Positions 1-11,907 of a stretch of DNA of 64,000 nucleotides are shown in pieces. The translations under genes and the position numbers were made by a program. Source of the stretch: Wurfbainia villosa (lineage: Eukaryota; Streptophyta; Magnoliopsida; Zingiberales; Zingiberaceae); contig CM045987.1 of assembly GCA_025175895.1 (NCBI GenBank), positions 33,010,113 to 33,074,112 of the forward strand. The letters run 5' to 3'. Under the pieces are notes generated by a model. That model was not told where the DNA came from. It searched no databases and saw only the letters and a list, made by a program, of their open reading frames with translations. Position 1 is the stretch's first letter. Every line of letters begins with the position of its first letter.

Positions 1-646
1 CATCAGTTGACTGGTCGCAAGGGTTTTGGGCACAGAATGGAGTGTTCACTTCCGACACTCGACTGATAGCTCCATCAGTCGACTGATGGTAAGATCAGTC
101 GACTGATGTGGGAGTCGTTGGATGGAATTCAACGTGGAAAGAAGTCGTTATTGGGCAATGGCTACAGGACCAGTCGACTAATCGGGGCATCAGTCGACTG
201 CTCCTGTGTTAACGGGAAGAAACCCTCTTCTTCTATAAAAAGAAGAGGTGAGGGCATTTGGGAGCCTAATGCTTCAACTCATAACATCTCCCAAAGTGCT
301 CTAAAGATCTTCCACTCTTCTTACTTGCTATTATTCCATTCTATTGTAAGAAGAGAGATTGTAAAGAGGTTACCTCCACCTAGCTTGGTGCAAAGGAGAG
401 ATCTAGTGGATTTGGCAAAGGAGTGATTCACCTTGGACGAATCGGGTCGTGGATTAGCGGCGAGGCCGTGAACCACGTTATATTCTCTTGTTAGCGAATT
501 GCTCTTTACTTTGTTTTATCTTTATTGTTGTTTAGTTGTATTTTCCGCTTGCGCTAACGATATTTGTAGACGATCAACGAACGACTACCATCGTATACGA
601 TAAAGGCTATTCACCCCCCTCTAGCCGGCCACCGATCGTCCCTACA
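1..646 (+). repeat. 5' LTR of family A element (3' part only)
   Basis: Matches 4915-5560 base for base apart from scattered substitutions. It ends in CCCTACA directly before the primer binding site. It contains several CAGTCGACTG palindromes (76-85, 96-105, 191-200), then a TATA box at 234-240. The U5 end carries the TTCACCCCCCTCTAG motif seen in all copia LTRs here. Confidence 0.9.
234..240 (+). promoter_or_regulatory. LTR TATA box (5' LTR, family A)
   Basis: TATAAAA lies 34 bp downstream of the last CAGTCGACTG palindrome. The same box stands at 5148-5154 in the 3' LTR. Its position fits the U3/R boundary of a copia LTR. Confidence 0.65.
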
Positions 647-648
647 AG

Positions 649-660
649 TGGTATCAGAGT
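649..660 (+). promoter_or_regulatory. Primer binding site (initiator tRNA-Met)
   Basis: TGGTATCAGAGT begins three bases after the LTR end. It matches the usual plant copia primer site TGGTATCAGAGC complementary to tRNA-iMet, with one change. Confidence 0.8.
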
Positions 661-710
661 CAAGGCGCTTGTCACCGGACTAACCGCCGCAACAAGAACT
701 ACATCACGAG

Positions 711-2428
711 ATGGCCGGCTCTAATATTCATCCGCCGAAGTTCGAGGGGGAATTCGCTTGGTGGAAGAAGCGAATGGAGGTATTTTTCGAAACCGACTTT
801 GAAATTTTATTAATTATAAAAAACGGTTTCGAGATGCCTAGGGATGAAGAAGGAGAGCCATTGGAAAAATCAAGGTGGAGTAAGAGGCAAAGGGAGGAGT
901 ACTTGGCGAACTCAAAGGCAAAGCACCACCTCTACAATGTACTCCCCCAACAAGAAGTCAACCGAATAAGAGAATGTGCTAGCACCAAGGAAATGTGGGA
1001 GAAACTCATAGAGATTCATGAAGGCACATCCGAGGCTAAGCTAGCAAGGAGAGATGTCCTTCACTCCCAACTAACCAATATCAAACTCGAAAAGGGAGAG
1101 AAGGTAGGGGAAAAGAAATTCTAACCGGTTTGACAAGTGTAGGGGAAAAGCTCTCCAACCGAGATATGATAATGAAGCCTATAGATGCCTTTCCCCTGTC
1201 CTCAAGATGGAGCTCAATGGTGGATTCCTTCTACATCTCCAAGAATTTAGAAGTGAGCACCTTGGAGGAGTTCTTCTCAACCATGAAGCTCCATGAAACT
1301 AGGCTTGAGGGAGTAATTGAAGAATCAAATATCAAGTCATCAAGAGGAGTAGCCCTAGTAGCCAACAAGGGAAAGAAGAAGATAGAGACTCCCTCCTCCT
1401 CCTCCGATGAAGCATCCTCCTCCTCCTCCATGGATAGCACGGAATAAGCTTACATGGTAAGGAAGGTAAGACGTGCTTTGAAAAATTTTAAATTTAATAA
1501 ATTTAATGATAGGAGGAGAAGACCAAGGGGGAGGGTAATTTGCTATAATTGCCAAGGAGAGGGACACATAAGGGATAATTGTCCTCTCTTGAACAAAAGC
1601 AAAGAAGAGAGGAAGAAGAAAGAAGAAAAGAAGAAAAAGGGGAGCAAGAAGAAGGAAGAATAGAAGAATGCCAAGGAAAAGGGGAAGGCCAAGGCACTGA
1701 TAGAAAGAACTTGGGATGACCCCTCTTCATCATCATCATCATCGGAAGAGGAGAATGCTTTTGTCACTAACCTTGCTTTGATGGCGTTTGATGACCTAGA
1801 CACCTCCTCCTCCGAGCAAGAAGAAAGAAGTACTAGCGAGGAGAGCTCAAGTGAAGGGGGAGCTTCATCCTCATCATCATCGGAATCGGAGAAAGAGGAC
1901 ATGGAAACTATGGTAACGAATCTCTCACCCAATAAAATAGTTTCCATGATTTCTAGCCTTACTAAGGATTTATTTAGGGCTAAGAAAAAGAACAAATGCA
2001 TGTTAGATCAAATTAAGGATTTAGAAGAAAAACTAGAAAAAGAATGCTTAAATATTAATGATAATAATTCTTCTAGTCTTGATGATGTATGCTCACATGA
2101 TATCTATATGTCATTTGATGTTAATGATGCATGCATTGAGGAAAATAGGGTCCTAAGGGAAAAGGTAGACCATTTGACCAAGACCCTAGAAAAATTCACA
2201 ATAGGCTCCAACACCCTTAATATGATCATAGGGAGCCAAAGAGCAAGCTTTAATAAGAAAGGCCTTGTATATAAGGAAAATAAAAATAAAAAGGCCTATA
2301 AATGCTTAATTGCTAGGGGTCAAGATAAAAAGAAAACAATAGCTAGAAAATGGATCCCTAAGGAATTTTTAGTGAACCTCATAGGAAAGAATTTATTTTG
2401 GGTTCCTAAATCCATCCTTAAGGGTTAG
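711..2428 (+). pseudogene. gag of family A copia element, frameshifted
   Basis: The start ATG at 711 follows the primer site by about 50 nt. The first part (711-1124) reads as a UBN2-type gag N-terminus. A frameshift or small deletion near 1110-1130 moves the reading to the frame of 1130-1447. That frame then continues, through in-frame stops at 1445-1447 and 1661-1663, to 2428. The CCHC zinc knuckle (C-x2-C-x4-H-x4-C, around 1540-1580) is complete. It is followed by a Lys/Glu-rich stretch, a Ser-rich acidic stretch (about 1720-1900) and a coiled-coil-like segment. The C-terminus ends with an FWVPKS-type motif shared with the family C gags. The product would package RNA in virus-like particles; this copy cannot make it whole. 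Confidence 0.85.
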
Positions 2429-4318
2429 GAAAACCCTAGGATAGTAAACCATATGAAATTTACCTATATCATATTTTTGGTTGACTTAGGATGGTGGGAC
2501 TTAATTTTAGAAATAGTGTTGGGTGATGATAATGCACCCATTAATAGTTTAAATCATGCTCAACACTTAGTGTTATTTGATACTCATGACCTATAAATTT
2601 TTAGCATAGTGTTGTGTGATGATAATGTGCCCATAAATGGATAATAATGCTTAAATCATGATGGTTAATGTAATTGTTACACATATTTGCAATCATGATT
2701 TATGATCTTGATATTTGACACATAGTCATGGGCAATAAGATTTTAAATCATGTCTTGGGTGATATACTTTACTCATTATCATAATTCATACCTAAAGCAT
2801 GATCCCAAATTGATGAGTACAATTGTTTCATGATCATAATGTGAAATTAATTCATATATGTCTTTATGATCATGTGGGTTGTTAGGATGATACTTAACCT
2901 TGTGTAGAATTGCATGAAATTTATGGTTAAGTGTATACAAAAACCTTTAGGCTACGTTTGGTACGGGGTAATGTAATCAACCTTATAATGTAATCAAGTT
3001 TGTAATGTAATGTAATATAATGTGTATTATATTACTGTGTTTGGTTAGCGATTGGTGTGTAATCTTTGATTACAAAAGTGATTACATTCGTTTGTTTGGT
3101 ATCCATATTTGTTATAAGGAATATAATTCATATTATTATAAAATGACAAAAATAGTCTTATAAGGTTGTCGCCGATCGCCGAAGGGCACCGGTGGGCGGT
3201 GGGCGGTGTTCGTCGCCGACGATCGCCACGTCGTCGGTCGCACGGCCGTGCCGATCGTCGGCCACCGCCTCGAAGCAATTAGAAAAAATTAAAGAAGGAC
3301 ATATTTGTAAAGACAAATATTGAGTCCGTAATGTAATCGGATTACATCGCTTTTCCTTCGTAATCGAGATTACGGATCTTGGCTCTTATTTTGTAATGCG
3401 ATTACATTACATTACATCTTTGAAATGTTAACAAACAAAGTAAATCATCTTGTAATGTAATCCGATTACATTACAAGCCTGATTACCCCGTACCAAACGT
3501 AGCCTTAGGAACATCTCAGACTCACTATAGGCTACCTTGATTGAAAACATAGCATGAGTGAGATGATAGGATGAGACTAATTGTCCACTAATGCCTATGA
3601 CATTTAGATCGTCATTTAAAGTATCAAAATAGTAATAGTAGACCAATCATGGGGAAGACTTATGTTTAATTAATAGACATATTGCCCAAAGATCATGGTT
3701 GGATATTTCATATGTTTTCAAAATAATTTCTTACTTTAAAATCTGTGTGTTCATGTTTTGAAACAATCTAAAGCAAAACTAGGTGTTAAACTTGATACTA
3801 ACTTGATCAAAAACCTAGTTGTTTTTAAAGTTTTTGGATTTTTGGCTAATTCTCGAAAATATAATGATTTTTCATGAAAAGCTATTTTTCACTGATAAAG
3901 GATCTTACAAGAAATGTGTTCCCCAAATTTCATGATTTTTTAAATTTTATAGAATTTTTTATGCATTTCTGAAATTCACCCTGAAAATTAGAAAAATCCG
4001 AAATCAGAGTGTCAGTCGACTGGTAGTCTGAACTAGTCGACTGATAACATGCCTAGTAACCTTCTATTATTAGATTTTAAGGCATGTTTTGGCAATTTTT
4101 GTTCCCTAGAGTTGATGTCATGCTTGTATAAACTTTGTTTAATATTTTTGATGGTATCAAAGGGGGAGAAATATGCATGTTTAAGTAAGGGGAGAATTGC
4201 ATTTAGGGGGAGTTTCATGTATTAAGGGGGAGAGTTGATAATCATGTTTATTTACATGCTTTCTTACCTTAATATTTTTATCAAATGTTTACCTAACTTA
4301 AACGGATTGCCACACATC
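2429..4318 (+). other. Non-coding spacer of family A element
   Basis: AT-rich DNA between the gag stop and the polypurine tract, with no pol-like reading in any frame. It is interrupted by the MITE at 2950-3504. Two CAGTCGACTG-type palindromes occur at 4013-4040, and there are several short GGGGGAG purine tracts at 4150-4235. Confidence 0.6.
2950..3504. mobile_element. Tourist-like (PIF/Harbinger) MITE, 555 bp
   Basis: Terminal inverted repeats begin GGCTACGTTTGGTACGGGGT on the left and end with its complement on the right. They are flanked by the 3-bp duplication TTA (2947-2949 and 3505-3507). The TTA target and the GG...GTTTGGT terminus are typical of PIF/Harbinger-derived MITEs. Subterminal DNA is full of short GTAATGTAATC repeats in both orientations. 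The centre (about 3165-3275) is GC-rich. No transposase is encoded, so it is non-autonomous. Confidence 0.9.
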
Positions 4319-4332
4319 AAAAAGGGGGAGAT
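4319..4332 (+). promoter_or_regulatory. Polypurine tract of family A element
   Basis: The purine run AAAAAGGGGGAGAT (its last base is T) lies immediately upstream of the 3' LTR start TGTTGGGG. It is the expected plus-strand priming site. Confidence 0.8.
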
Positions 4333-5560
4333 TGTTGGGGCAATCAACCCGTGATATGGTTTTGATGTGTGTGACAAAGGGTTTAAGTTAGGATGTTTGG
4401 ATTTGATATATGTGTTGGAGTCTTGCAGGACTTAGTAATTCGCACATGGAGCATTAGCGAGTTTCACCTCTCATGACTCGGTCCTTGAGTCGGTGAATGA
4501 TAGCTTTGCGGAAGTCGTGCGCTTGGAGCATCCGAGGGACCGCCGGACAAGGAGATTGGAGTAAAGCCGGAGGAAGTAGACTTCAGGGCGAGACGCGAAG
4601 GATGGCGCTGCAGAGTCGTGCGCTTAGTGCATCCGAGGGACGTGGCCGGACGAAGACAACTTCAAAGGCGAGGAACTCCAAGGGATGAGAGTGAGCGAAT
4701 GTAACCCAGGAAGGGATAGTGCGCTTAGGTGGAACTTGGCCAATTGGCTAAGTGTCGGATGAGATTTCCCGACATCAGTCGACTGCCATATCATGACAGT
4801 CGACTACTCTAAGTCGACTGTGACTCGACTAGTGTTCGAGTCCGGTTCATGTGCCAACAGTCGACTGCCATGGATTGACAGTCGACTGCGAGACCACCAG
4901 TCGACTGATGAAGGCATCAGTCGACTGGTCGCAAGGGTTTCGGGCACAGAATGGAGTGTTCACTTCCGGCACTCAACTGATAGCTCCATCAGTCGACTGA
5001 TGGTAAGATCAGTCGACTAATGTGGGAGTCATTGGATGGAATCCAACGTGGAAAGAAGTCGTTATTGGGCAACGGCTACAGGACCAGTCGACTGATCGGG
5101 GCATTAGTCGACTGCTCCTATGTTAACGGGAAGAAACCCTCTTCTTCTATAAAAAGAAGGGGTGAGGGCATTTGGGAGCCTAATGCTTCAACTCATAACA
5201 TCTCCCAAAGTGCTCTAAAGATCTTCCACTCTTCTTACTTGCTATTATTCCATTCTATTGTAAGAAGAGAGATTGTAAAGAGGTTACCTCCACCTAGCTT
5301 GGTGCAAAGGAGAGATCTAGTGGATTTGGAAAAGGAGTGATTCACCTTGGACAAATCGGGTCGTGGATTAGCGGCGAGGCCATGAACCACGTTATATTCT
5401 CTTGTTAGCGAATTGCTCTTTACTTTGCTTTATCTTTATTGTTGTTTAGTTGTATTTTCCTCTTGCGCTAACGATATTTGTAGACGATCAACGAACGACT
5501 ACCATCATATACGATAAAGGCTATTCACCCCCCTCTAGCCGGCCACCGATCTTCCCTACA
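4333..5560 (+). repeat. 3' LTR of family A element (complete, 1228 bp)
   Basis: Runs from TGTTGGGG to CCCTACA, with TG...CA ends. A dense CAGTCGACTG array spans about 4776-5115, followed by TATAAAA at 5148-5154. The U5 motif CTATTCACCCCCCTCTAG is at 5521-5538. In the U3, near-duplicate sentences around 4505-4560 and 4615-4690 ('gtcgtgcgctt..gcatccgagg') form an imperfect direct repeat. Confidence 0.9.
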
Positions 5561-5822
5561 CAACTTACTGTCGATAAGGAGTATTATTATTTAGTGGTGG
5601 TGTTTGCATCGCTAGGGCTCATTCGAACCCAACCCGTGGAGTAGGAACCTTAAGGTTCCCAACCACGTTATATCGTTATGTTTGTTTGCTTGTGTTTTGT
5701 TATTGATTTATTATCTTTGTTTCCACTGTGCATAACAAGTTTTGTAGCAAGCACGAATGAATTTCATCAAGTCGTCGAAGACGCACCATTCACCCCCTTC
5801 TAGCGACGCCCAATTCCTAACA
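5561..5822 (+). repeat. 3' end of a family C copia LTR (disrupted by element A)
   Basis: The order of motifs (gcatcgctagggctc, cgtggagtaggaacc, aaccacgtta, ttcaccccc, tctagc, final CTAACA) is the same as the 3' end of the family C LTRs read on the minus strand at 52338-52620. Element A therefore interrupted an older LTR whose upstream part lies outside the window. Confidence 0.7.
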
Positions 5823-6403
5823 ACAAAGTGATGTAGGAAAGCAACACTCAAACTTTCAAAAGACTATTTGGAACTAGATGGAAGTCAATTAAACCACCTT
5901 TAGGCTGATCCAGACAGAGTTGTTAAGAAACCCCTACATTTAACTCCATCCGTATGCTAGTGTAGAAGGAAGACACTTTCGAATCAAGCGAGGTAATCTT
6001 CAGGGTTTGAAGATCCATTATATTCTCCGAGCTGCAGTGGTCTAAAGTGCTTTGGTAGTTCTTCTATTAAGATGTTTTGAGAAGGAGTACTTCGACTATT
6101 TTTTTAGTACCGATTGGAGGTTTTCCTTTTTGGGGACCTTTTGGAGGGGATTCCTGAGATTGCTCTTCCCGTGGGACTGACATTTGGGTAATGGTTCTAT
6201 ATGAGTCGGGGGTACTTCAATAGGATTTTCATTCTACAACATGTGTCTTCAAATAATTTCTTTGAATGGGGCAACCACAATCTTAGTTAGATTTTCTCTT
6301 GTCATAACTTCTCTACTAGTGGAATCTTGGTCCTCAGACTTTCCTCTATTGTCTCTCATCTCAATGTCTCATCTCAGATAAGTTCTCATAGATGACACCA
6401 ATT
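5823..6403 (-). mobile_element. 5' leader/gag start of a minus-strand Ty3/gypsy element
   Basis: Read on the minus strand, the LTR end at 6404 is followed by AATTGGTGTCATC, the position and style of a Tat-lineage gypsy primer site. About 580 bp of leader and proline-rich, gag-like sequence follow, with stops. The element is cut at the junction with the LTR fragment at 5822. No domain can be named with certainty. Confidence 0.45.
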
Positions 6404-7313
6404 TGATTCGGTCAAAGATCAAAGGATCAAACAACTCAGCAGGGGCCCACAGTCAAGTATTTTTGACTAGTTAGGTAGAGGTTGGATCGGTCTTCAATGT
6501 GTAGTGAGATCGATTTCCTTCTACAGAGCTTCCACAGTTCGGATGTGACTTCGAGAGATCGGACATGTACGTGACTTCGAGAGATCGGGTGTGACTTGCT
6601 CTTCAAGAGATCAGGCGTAGCTTGTGCTTCGGGAGATCGAGCATGGCTTGCACTTCGGGAGATCGAGCATGGCTTGCACTTCGAGAAATCGGGTATCACT
6701 TTCTCTTTGAGAGATCGGGCATGACTTGGTCTTTGAGAGATCGGGCATGGCTTGGCTTCGGGAGATTGGACTACTCCAAAGGCTAGATTCCCAAGCTATC
6801 AGTTTGAGCCTGGAAGACTTGAAAACATATTAGAAGGGAGTCAAGGTGTACCTAGGCAAAGTCCCTCCGACGTTCAAGTCAGAAAGATAATAAAAAAAGG
6901 AAAGAAGAAAGTAGAGTTTTTCTTGGAGATTACTTGATCCTTGTCTCTCTTTCCTTTACCCTTTTTATAGAGAGAGAATGATGCATCGTTGTGGATATAA
7001 AATCGAAGATTATATCCTCCTTGAGATAAAATTGAAGGTCGTATATTTATAGAGATAAAATCAGAGATTGCGTCTTTATGGAGATAAAGTCGGAGATCAT
7101 ACTCTTTTTTAGAGAAAAAAGTAGAGACTGTGTTTTCTGTCGTAATGAGCTCGATCGTGACTTAGATAGGAGTGTTCGGTCGTGACTCGGATGGATAAAC
7201 TCGATCGTGACTCGAAAGGATGAGTTCGATCATGAATAGATAAGTAGATTTGAGTTTGACTCAAGTCTGATCTCATCCCATCTGGATTATGACTGGGATA
7301 TATTTCCCTTACA
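6404..7313 (-). repeat. LTR of minus-strand gypsy element with internal minisatellites
   Basis: On the minus strand it starts TGTAAGGGAAAT at 7313 and ends ATCA next to the primer site at 6403. It contains a run of imperfect repeats of about 28 bp built on 'cttcgagagatcgggc' (6545-6765). A second set of about 36 bp is built on 'gagataaaatcggaga' (6990-7130), and a third set on 'ctcgatcgtgactcg' (7145-7240). The LTR call rests on boundary logic, because no second copy is in the window. Confidence 0.5.
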
Positions 7314-9090
7314 CCACCTATTTTTTATCTAAATTATTATTTTTAAATAATTTATTTTATAACTGTTTGATTTTATACTATTTATTAAAAAAATATTTTG
7401 TAATACAAAATTTTAATTTATAATTTTATACTTTTTATTATTATGAAAAAGCATATTTCTAACAATACATCAATCATTATCGACAAGGGAATTTCATGCC
7501 CTTGTTTCTCATCAAAGCATATAAACCCACAAGCGAAGTGAATATGTCAATTAGCAATTAATGACTCAAAATATAATATTACCTAGTGGGCCAACTGCGA
7601 CATTAACAATTGGATTGCAAAAAAATTTATATATACATCTCCTAAATTTATACTGCAATAAAAATAAAATAAAATAAAGGCATATATTTTTTTTAAAACA
7701 ACTAAATAAATTGGAACAAAGCAAATTGATCTTCCTCTCCTCGGCAGCGGCACCATCCCATCTTATTTAAGCTTTAGTTAGGATGGTAAACGAATTAAAT
7801 GTTCATTACTAAATTTGATGTTCGACTCGATAAGAATTTATTTACGTTCGTTTAATATGTATCAAAGTCAATTAATAAATAAATTTGAACAACTTGATAA
7901 ATTAAATAAATAAAATTGAATACATATGTGTTCGGCTTGTCAATATTTGTAAATGGTATTCATGAATAATGTTTACGAAGAAATTCATTTAAAAATTATT
8001 TATTAATTTATTTATATTTATTTATAAATAAGGATTGAAATATTAAAAATTTAAAATAAATAAATAAATTTAATTTAAGAACTTAATAATATTTAAATAA
8101 ATCAAATTTAATTAAATTTGAATAAATATAATTCGAAACTTGATACTCAATAAATAAATCAATCTCAATTTATATAAGTCAAGTTCGAATTTAATTGAGT
8201 TAAATCAAACTGGCACAATAGATGACGTCAAAGGCGATTGGAACGTCGTCGATCTCTCTGAGGCACAACATTGACGTCGAGGGAAATTGTATGGCAGTTG
8301 TAGCATGTTCTTTTCGACTCGAAATATTCAATAATTTTATATTATTATTTTTAAAAAAATATAACTGTGTGTAGAATTTTCTTCTTATTATTATTTTTTA
8401 AAATAATTTAATTTTTAAATAAATCTATTTAATTTTATTAGAAAGAAGTCGTTCGTTAACGGATAAACAGGTAACATATCTAGTGTATTAATTGCCCGAC
8501 AAATTGAGTGTTAATATAATTTAATTTTTTAAAAATTTAATCTCAATCGTGATGTTATTAAACAACTAAAAAAAATCTTTTTGGGAAAAAAATCTTATAA
8601 AAGATAATAGAATTGAATGGTAATTATATATTAAACAAATGTTTTCAATTTGTACTTAAATTTGAAATATGTGTTATCTATCAATAATAAAATATTATGT
8701 TTTAATTTAGCAATATCTAAACATAATGAAACCTTATGATCGCCGTCGAGATCGATGGGACTTCTAAATAGGAACCCAATAAAAAAGCCCAATACCTCTA
8801 GGGGCTCAGTGCAACAATAAAGCAGTCTCATATGCTATTGGTACTGTGATTTGATTTTGAATTAAAAAAAAAAATTTGAACAGACGATTTTGAGTCAGAT
8901 GTAAGTCAAGAGTTTATCTTTTCAAACAGAATACGTGGAAGACATCGAACTTACCTTATAAGAACGATACGATAACATCGTCTAATTTAGAAATTGAGCT
9001 ACGAGCATTTCTCTGATATATTACTGATAGTCGATGAAGATCTCGTCTAAAATTATTTAGTACCCTATTAAAAGATCCATGAGACCGGGT
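7314..9090. other. AT-rich DNA without recognisable genes
   Basis: Mostly A/T with short runs of 'aataaataaatt' type between 7780 and 8180. No open reading frame, terminal repeat or RNA gene can be supported. A less AT-rich patch at 8220-8310 has no recognisable coding content. Confidence 0.6.
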
Positions 9091-9109
9091 TAATTATTTT
9101 CAAAATTAG

Positions 9110-9950
9110 TCGGGATGAAAATTCAAACATCTAGTACCAATAAAAAAAATACAATAAATTACGATCAACTTTTTTTTTCTCAAGTTCAACGAGATTGGCT
9201 CGACAAGCTGAGTTGTCTTGTTGGGTCGACCTTGGACCGAACAAAATCCCATCGAATAACCTCGAAGAAAATCTACAAATCACACATCAAGAGGCTACTA
9301 ATATTTTCTAATCCCTCTCGTCCCTTCTCTAAGCAAATTGAGGCAAAAACTTATCCTTCGCTCCTCTCTCTTTGGTGGCCTTGTATAGCAGAGAGGTATC
9401 TTTCGCGGGTGCAATCCATTGGTAAATCAATAAATAAATTTATACAATAGACAAAGATCATTTTCAGAGGCGATCTAAAAATCTGTCCCGAATTTAGATG
9501 TTTATCCATTGTCTTATCAATCACGTCTACGAGTATAACCTCTCATGATTTACTTCCTCTCGAATTCTGAAGGACCGAATCGTTAGATTGACAATTTCAA
9601 CCGTACCTTTTACAACAAAGACATGACCCTCCTTTCAATCGGTCATGCCCTTCACTTTGCAGCTAATAAGGTGCATCCGGCTTTCCCTATCATCAGTTCA
9701 TATATCGGACACAATTCATCGAGTTGGGCTTGGCTTGTCAAACACTTGGGCAACTAAGATTAGGTTGGTCTATTGCCATCGTACGTCCACTGTCATCGAG
9801 TCCGTTGAGCTACCTTGGGATCATAAAGAGACATCAGTCGACCATCCTTGAGAAGAGAATCATCGCGTCATTGTACACCTTCTTGATCAGGAAGCTTCGA
9901 TTGACGATTTGTTTAATCCTAGTTTCTAGGGCTCATATTGTTGGGTCTTG
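9110..9950 (+). repeat. Dispersed repeat, copy 1
   Basis: Collinear with 22120-22610. Shared anchors include 'ttgggtcgacctt', 'cgctcctctc', 'ggacacaa.tc.tcg.gttg' and 'ggcaactaag.ttag.t'. The two copies are clearly diverged. Order and orientation are the same. It looks like a piece of an LTR (TATA-like and CT-rich segments), but no terminus could be fixed, so the family is not named. Confidence 0.5.
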
Positions 9951-10669
9951 AGCTTCGTCGCTTCATACGACAGGCAATGATGTTAAGCTTTGTCATTTAC
10001 GAAGGGAAGATCTTAGCACATCTTCCTTTCTCATATAGAGAGAATTGTGTATATCCTTGGTTGTCTTTCTAGCGATTCGAAGATGCGAACGTGATTCGAG
10101 TTCACTCTGCCCTGGATCAAACAACTCTCAGATGTCATGCTACCCTTATAAGTAGAGGACCTCCTCTTAATTATTGCAACCAAATGTCGAATCTGCCTCC
10201 TGTTTCGACTACTACTAATCTTGTAAAATTTCCTTAATTTCCTTGATTTGTCTTTTCCACTTCTAGCAATGGCCAACGATGTTCCTCAGTTCCTTCGATT
10301 TTCTAGTTCGATGCAATTAGATCTTCCTGTATTAATTGAAATAGAGAACTTGGTCCTTAGAGCTACCTTCAGAATACCAACTGACCATAGTATAACGATC
10401 CCTCTACATCTACCTCCTTCCATCTTTGCTATATTTTTTTATGGTCGATGGTTAACGCTTTCCTCTTCATCTTTTTTAGGAGGTGGTGGTCTATTTTTAG
10501 ATCCTTCTTAGTCTATTAATCCTGAATTCCTTTCATCTTCCTTGCAGGGTTATGCTATTGTTTTCCACGTTCATCACGTTCCCCTCGCTCGGGTAGCTTT
10601 TCATTACCTTTTTATCTTAAAAAGAGTAAAGCTAGTATCTTCTATTTTACTACAAGCCCATCTTCTTAC
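9951..10669. other. Unassigned sequence between repeats
   Basis: Mixed-composition DNA with LTR-like features (a 'cttataagtagagg' TATA-like box near 10146-10159, CT-rich stretches at 10360-10640) but no second copy and no defined ends. No coding potential beyond short chance frames. Confidence 0.4.
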
Positions 10670-10780
10670 ACTACAAGAAATCAAAAAAATAATGATGAAA
10701 TATTAACGACGAATTAATAATTCATCGCTAACAATAGGAATTATCAATGAATTTTATGATCGTCATAAATAAATGTATTA
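10670..10780 (+). mobile_element. CACTA (En/Spm-type) transposon terminus
   Basis: CACTACAAGAAAT at 10670 is the standard plant CACTA terminal sequence. It is followed directly by alternating 'cgacgaattaataattcatcgc' type subterminal palindromes, as expected. The opposite terminus (TTTCTTGTAGTG) was not seen nearby, so this is a fragment or its other end has decayed. Confidence 0.6.
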
Positions 10781-10849
10781 AAAATACCTCCGAAATTATC
10801 CGACTTCTCACGAGCAATGGAAAGAACACTTCTTATATATATATATATA

Positions 10850-11840
10850 TCGAATTCCCCCCTCAACTTGAACTAGGCTGCTTTAGGGATACACTAACCT
10901 ACTAACGAGCCGCTGAGGTACTCGAAGGTCTTCAATTGGATGTTACTCTTTGATCGAAGAAAACCTTCTCTTCTATTTTGGATTGGACTCCGTGGAGACT
11001 GAACTCACCTTTCTATCAGATATCATATTGACTACTCACTTTTGTTTCTTGTAATGTCTTATTCATTTTTTTATTTCTTACCAATGAACAATGATACTAC
11101 CAGAAATCGCTAATGGACCTATCTCGAAGTGGGAGACCCAAGAAATGGCTGCCAAGAGTAGGAAGAGAAGGGGGAGTTCGGAGTGAAGCTGCTCGGAAGT
11201 CGGGAGGGGAAGAAGTGATATTCGACAACTCGGGATTCAACGTGTTAGAGCTATAGAAACTCGGAATATCACTCAGCTCAATCCTTTGGTTGCTTAGCCC
11301 TTTGGCAACTCATCCTCTTTAACAACTCAGCTCCTTTGGCAGTTCAGTCTTTTGGCAACTCAACCTTTAGTAGCTCAATTGCACAGTAACTCGACTACTT
11401 AGCCGTATATCAACTTAGCTACTCGGTTGCATAGCCACCCGACTAAACAACAAGGTCACTGATGAGGACAACCCTCCAAGTCAGGCGCTCAGAAAGCCTC
11501 AACGAATATTCCTCCAAATGATCACCCTCTATTGGTCCCCTAACTAACTACAATGATAATAAGTCTAGTCTACGTGACACACCACGTGGAGGTTTGATGC
11601 AAAACTTGTCCCGTAACGACTTGCTCAAAAGGTATGACAGGGGGGAGTTGTGGGGAGTGGAAAAGACATCTTTTGGCCGCTACATAAGGAGGGCGATGAG
11701 GTAATAGAAAATGGAGGACTTTGAATATTCTTTTCATCTTTTTCGATTACATACCACTCTTACAATTTCTTCTTTCATATTTTCTCCCTATCTGACTTAA
11801 GCATCAGAGGGACATAGCTAGAATTCCGTTGATCGTCTGA
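10850..11840 (+). repeat. Probable LTR/5' leader of a Tat-type gypsy element
   Basis: Lies directly upstream of the gypsy gag. It holds a TATA-like region, a 'cttaagcatcagaggga' segment near 11798 typical of the end of Tat-lineage LTRs, and short repeats of 'caactcagctcctttggc' type at 11270-11440. Exact LTR ends and a sister LTR were not found. Confidence 0.35.
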
Positions 11841-11907
11841 CTTGTATATACTTTGACAGGGAACTACTATTGCGGATCGTCAGGATCCGCTCTTCTCCGA
11901 GACTTCT

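Larger units (their letters stand above)
1..5560 (+). mobile_element. Gag-only Ty1/copia-type LTR element, family A (5' end cut off)
   Basis: Two near-identical LTRs (1-646 and 4333-5560) align at a constant offset of 4914 with no net indel. They bracket a tRNA-iMet primer site, a degenerate gag and a polypurine tract. No protease, integrase, RT or RNase H reading is visible in the 1.9 kb between gag and the 3' LTR, part of which is a later MITE. This is the TR-GAG layout (LTR retrotransposon keeping only gag), which would depend on enzymes supplied in trans. The element sits in the 3' end of a family C LTR, which resumes at 5561. The upstream TSD lies outside the window, so the TSD cannot be checked. 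Confidence 0.85.

Noticed and set aside
3045..3278. 77-codon minus-strand frame
   Set aside because: Located entirely in the MITE; Arg-rich because of CG-rich core DNA.
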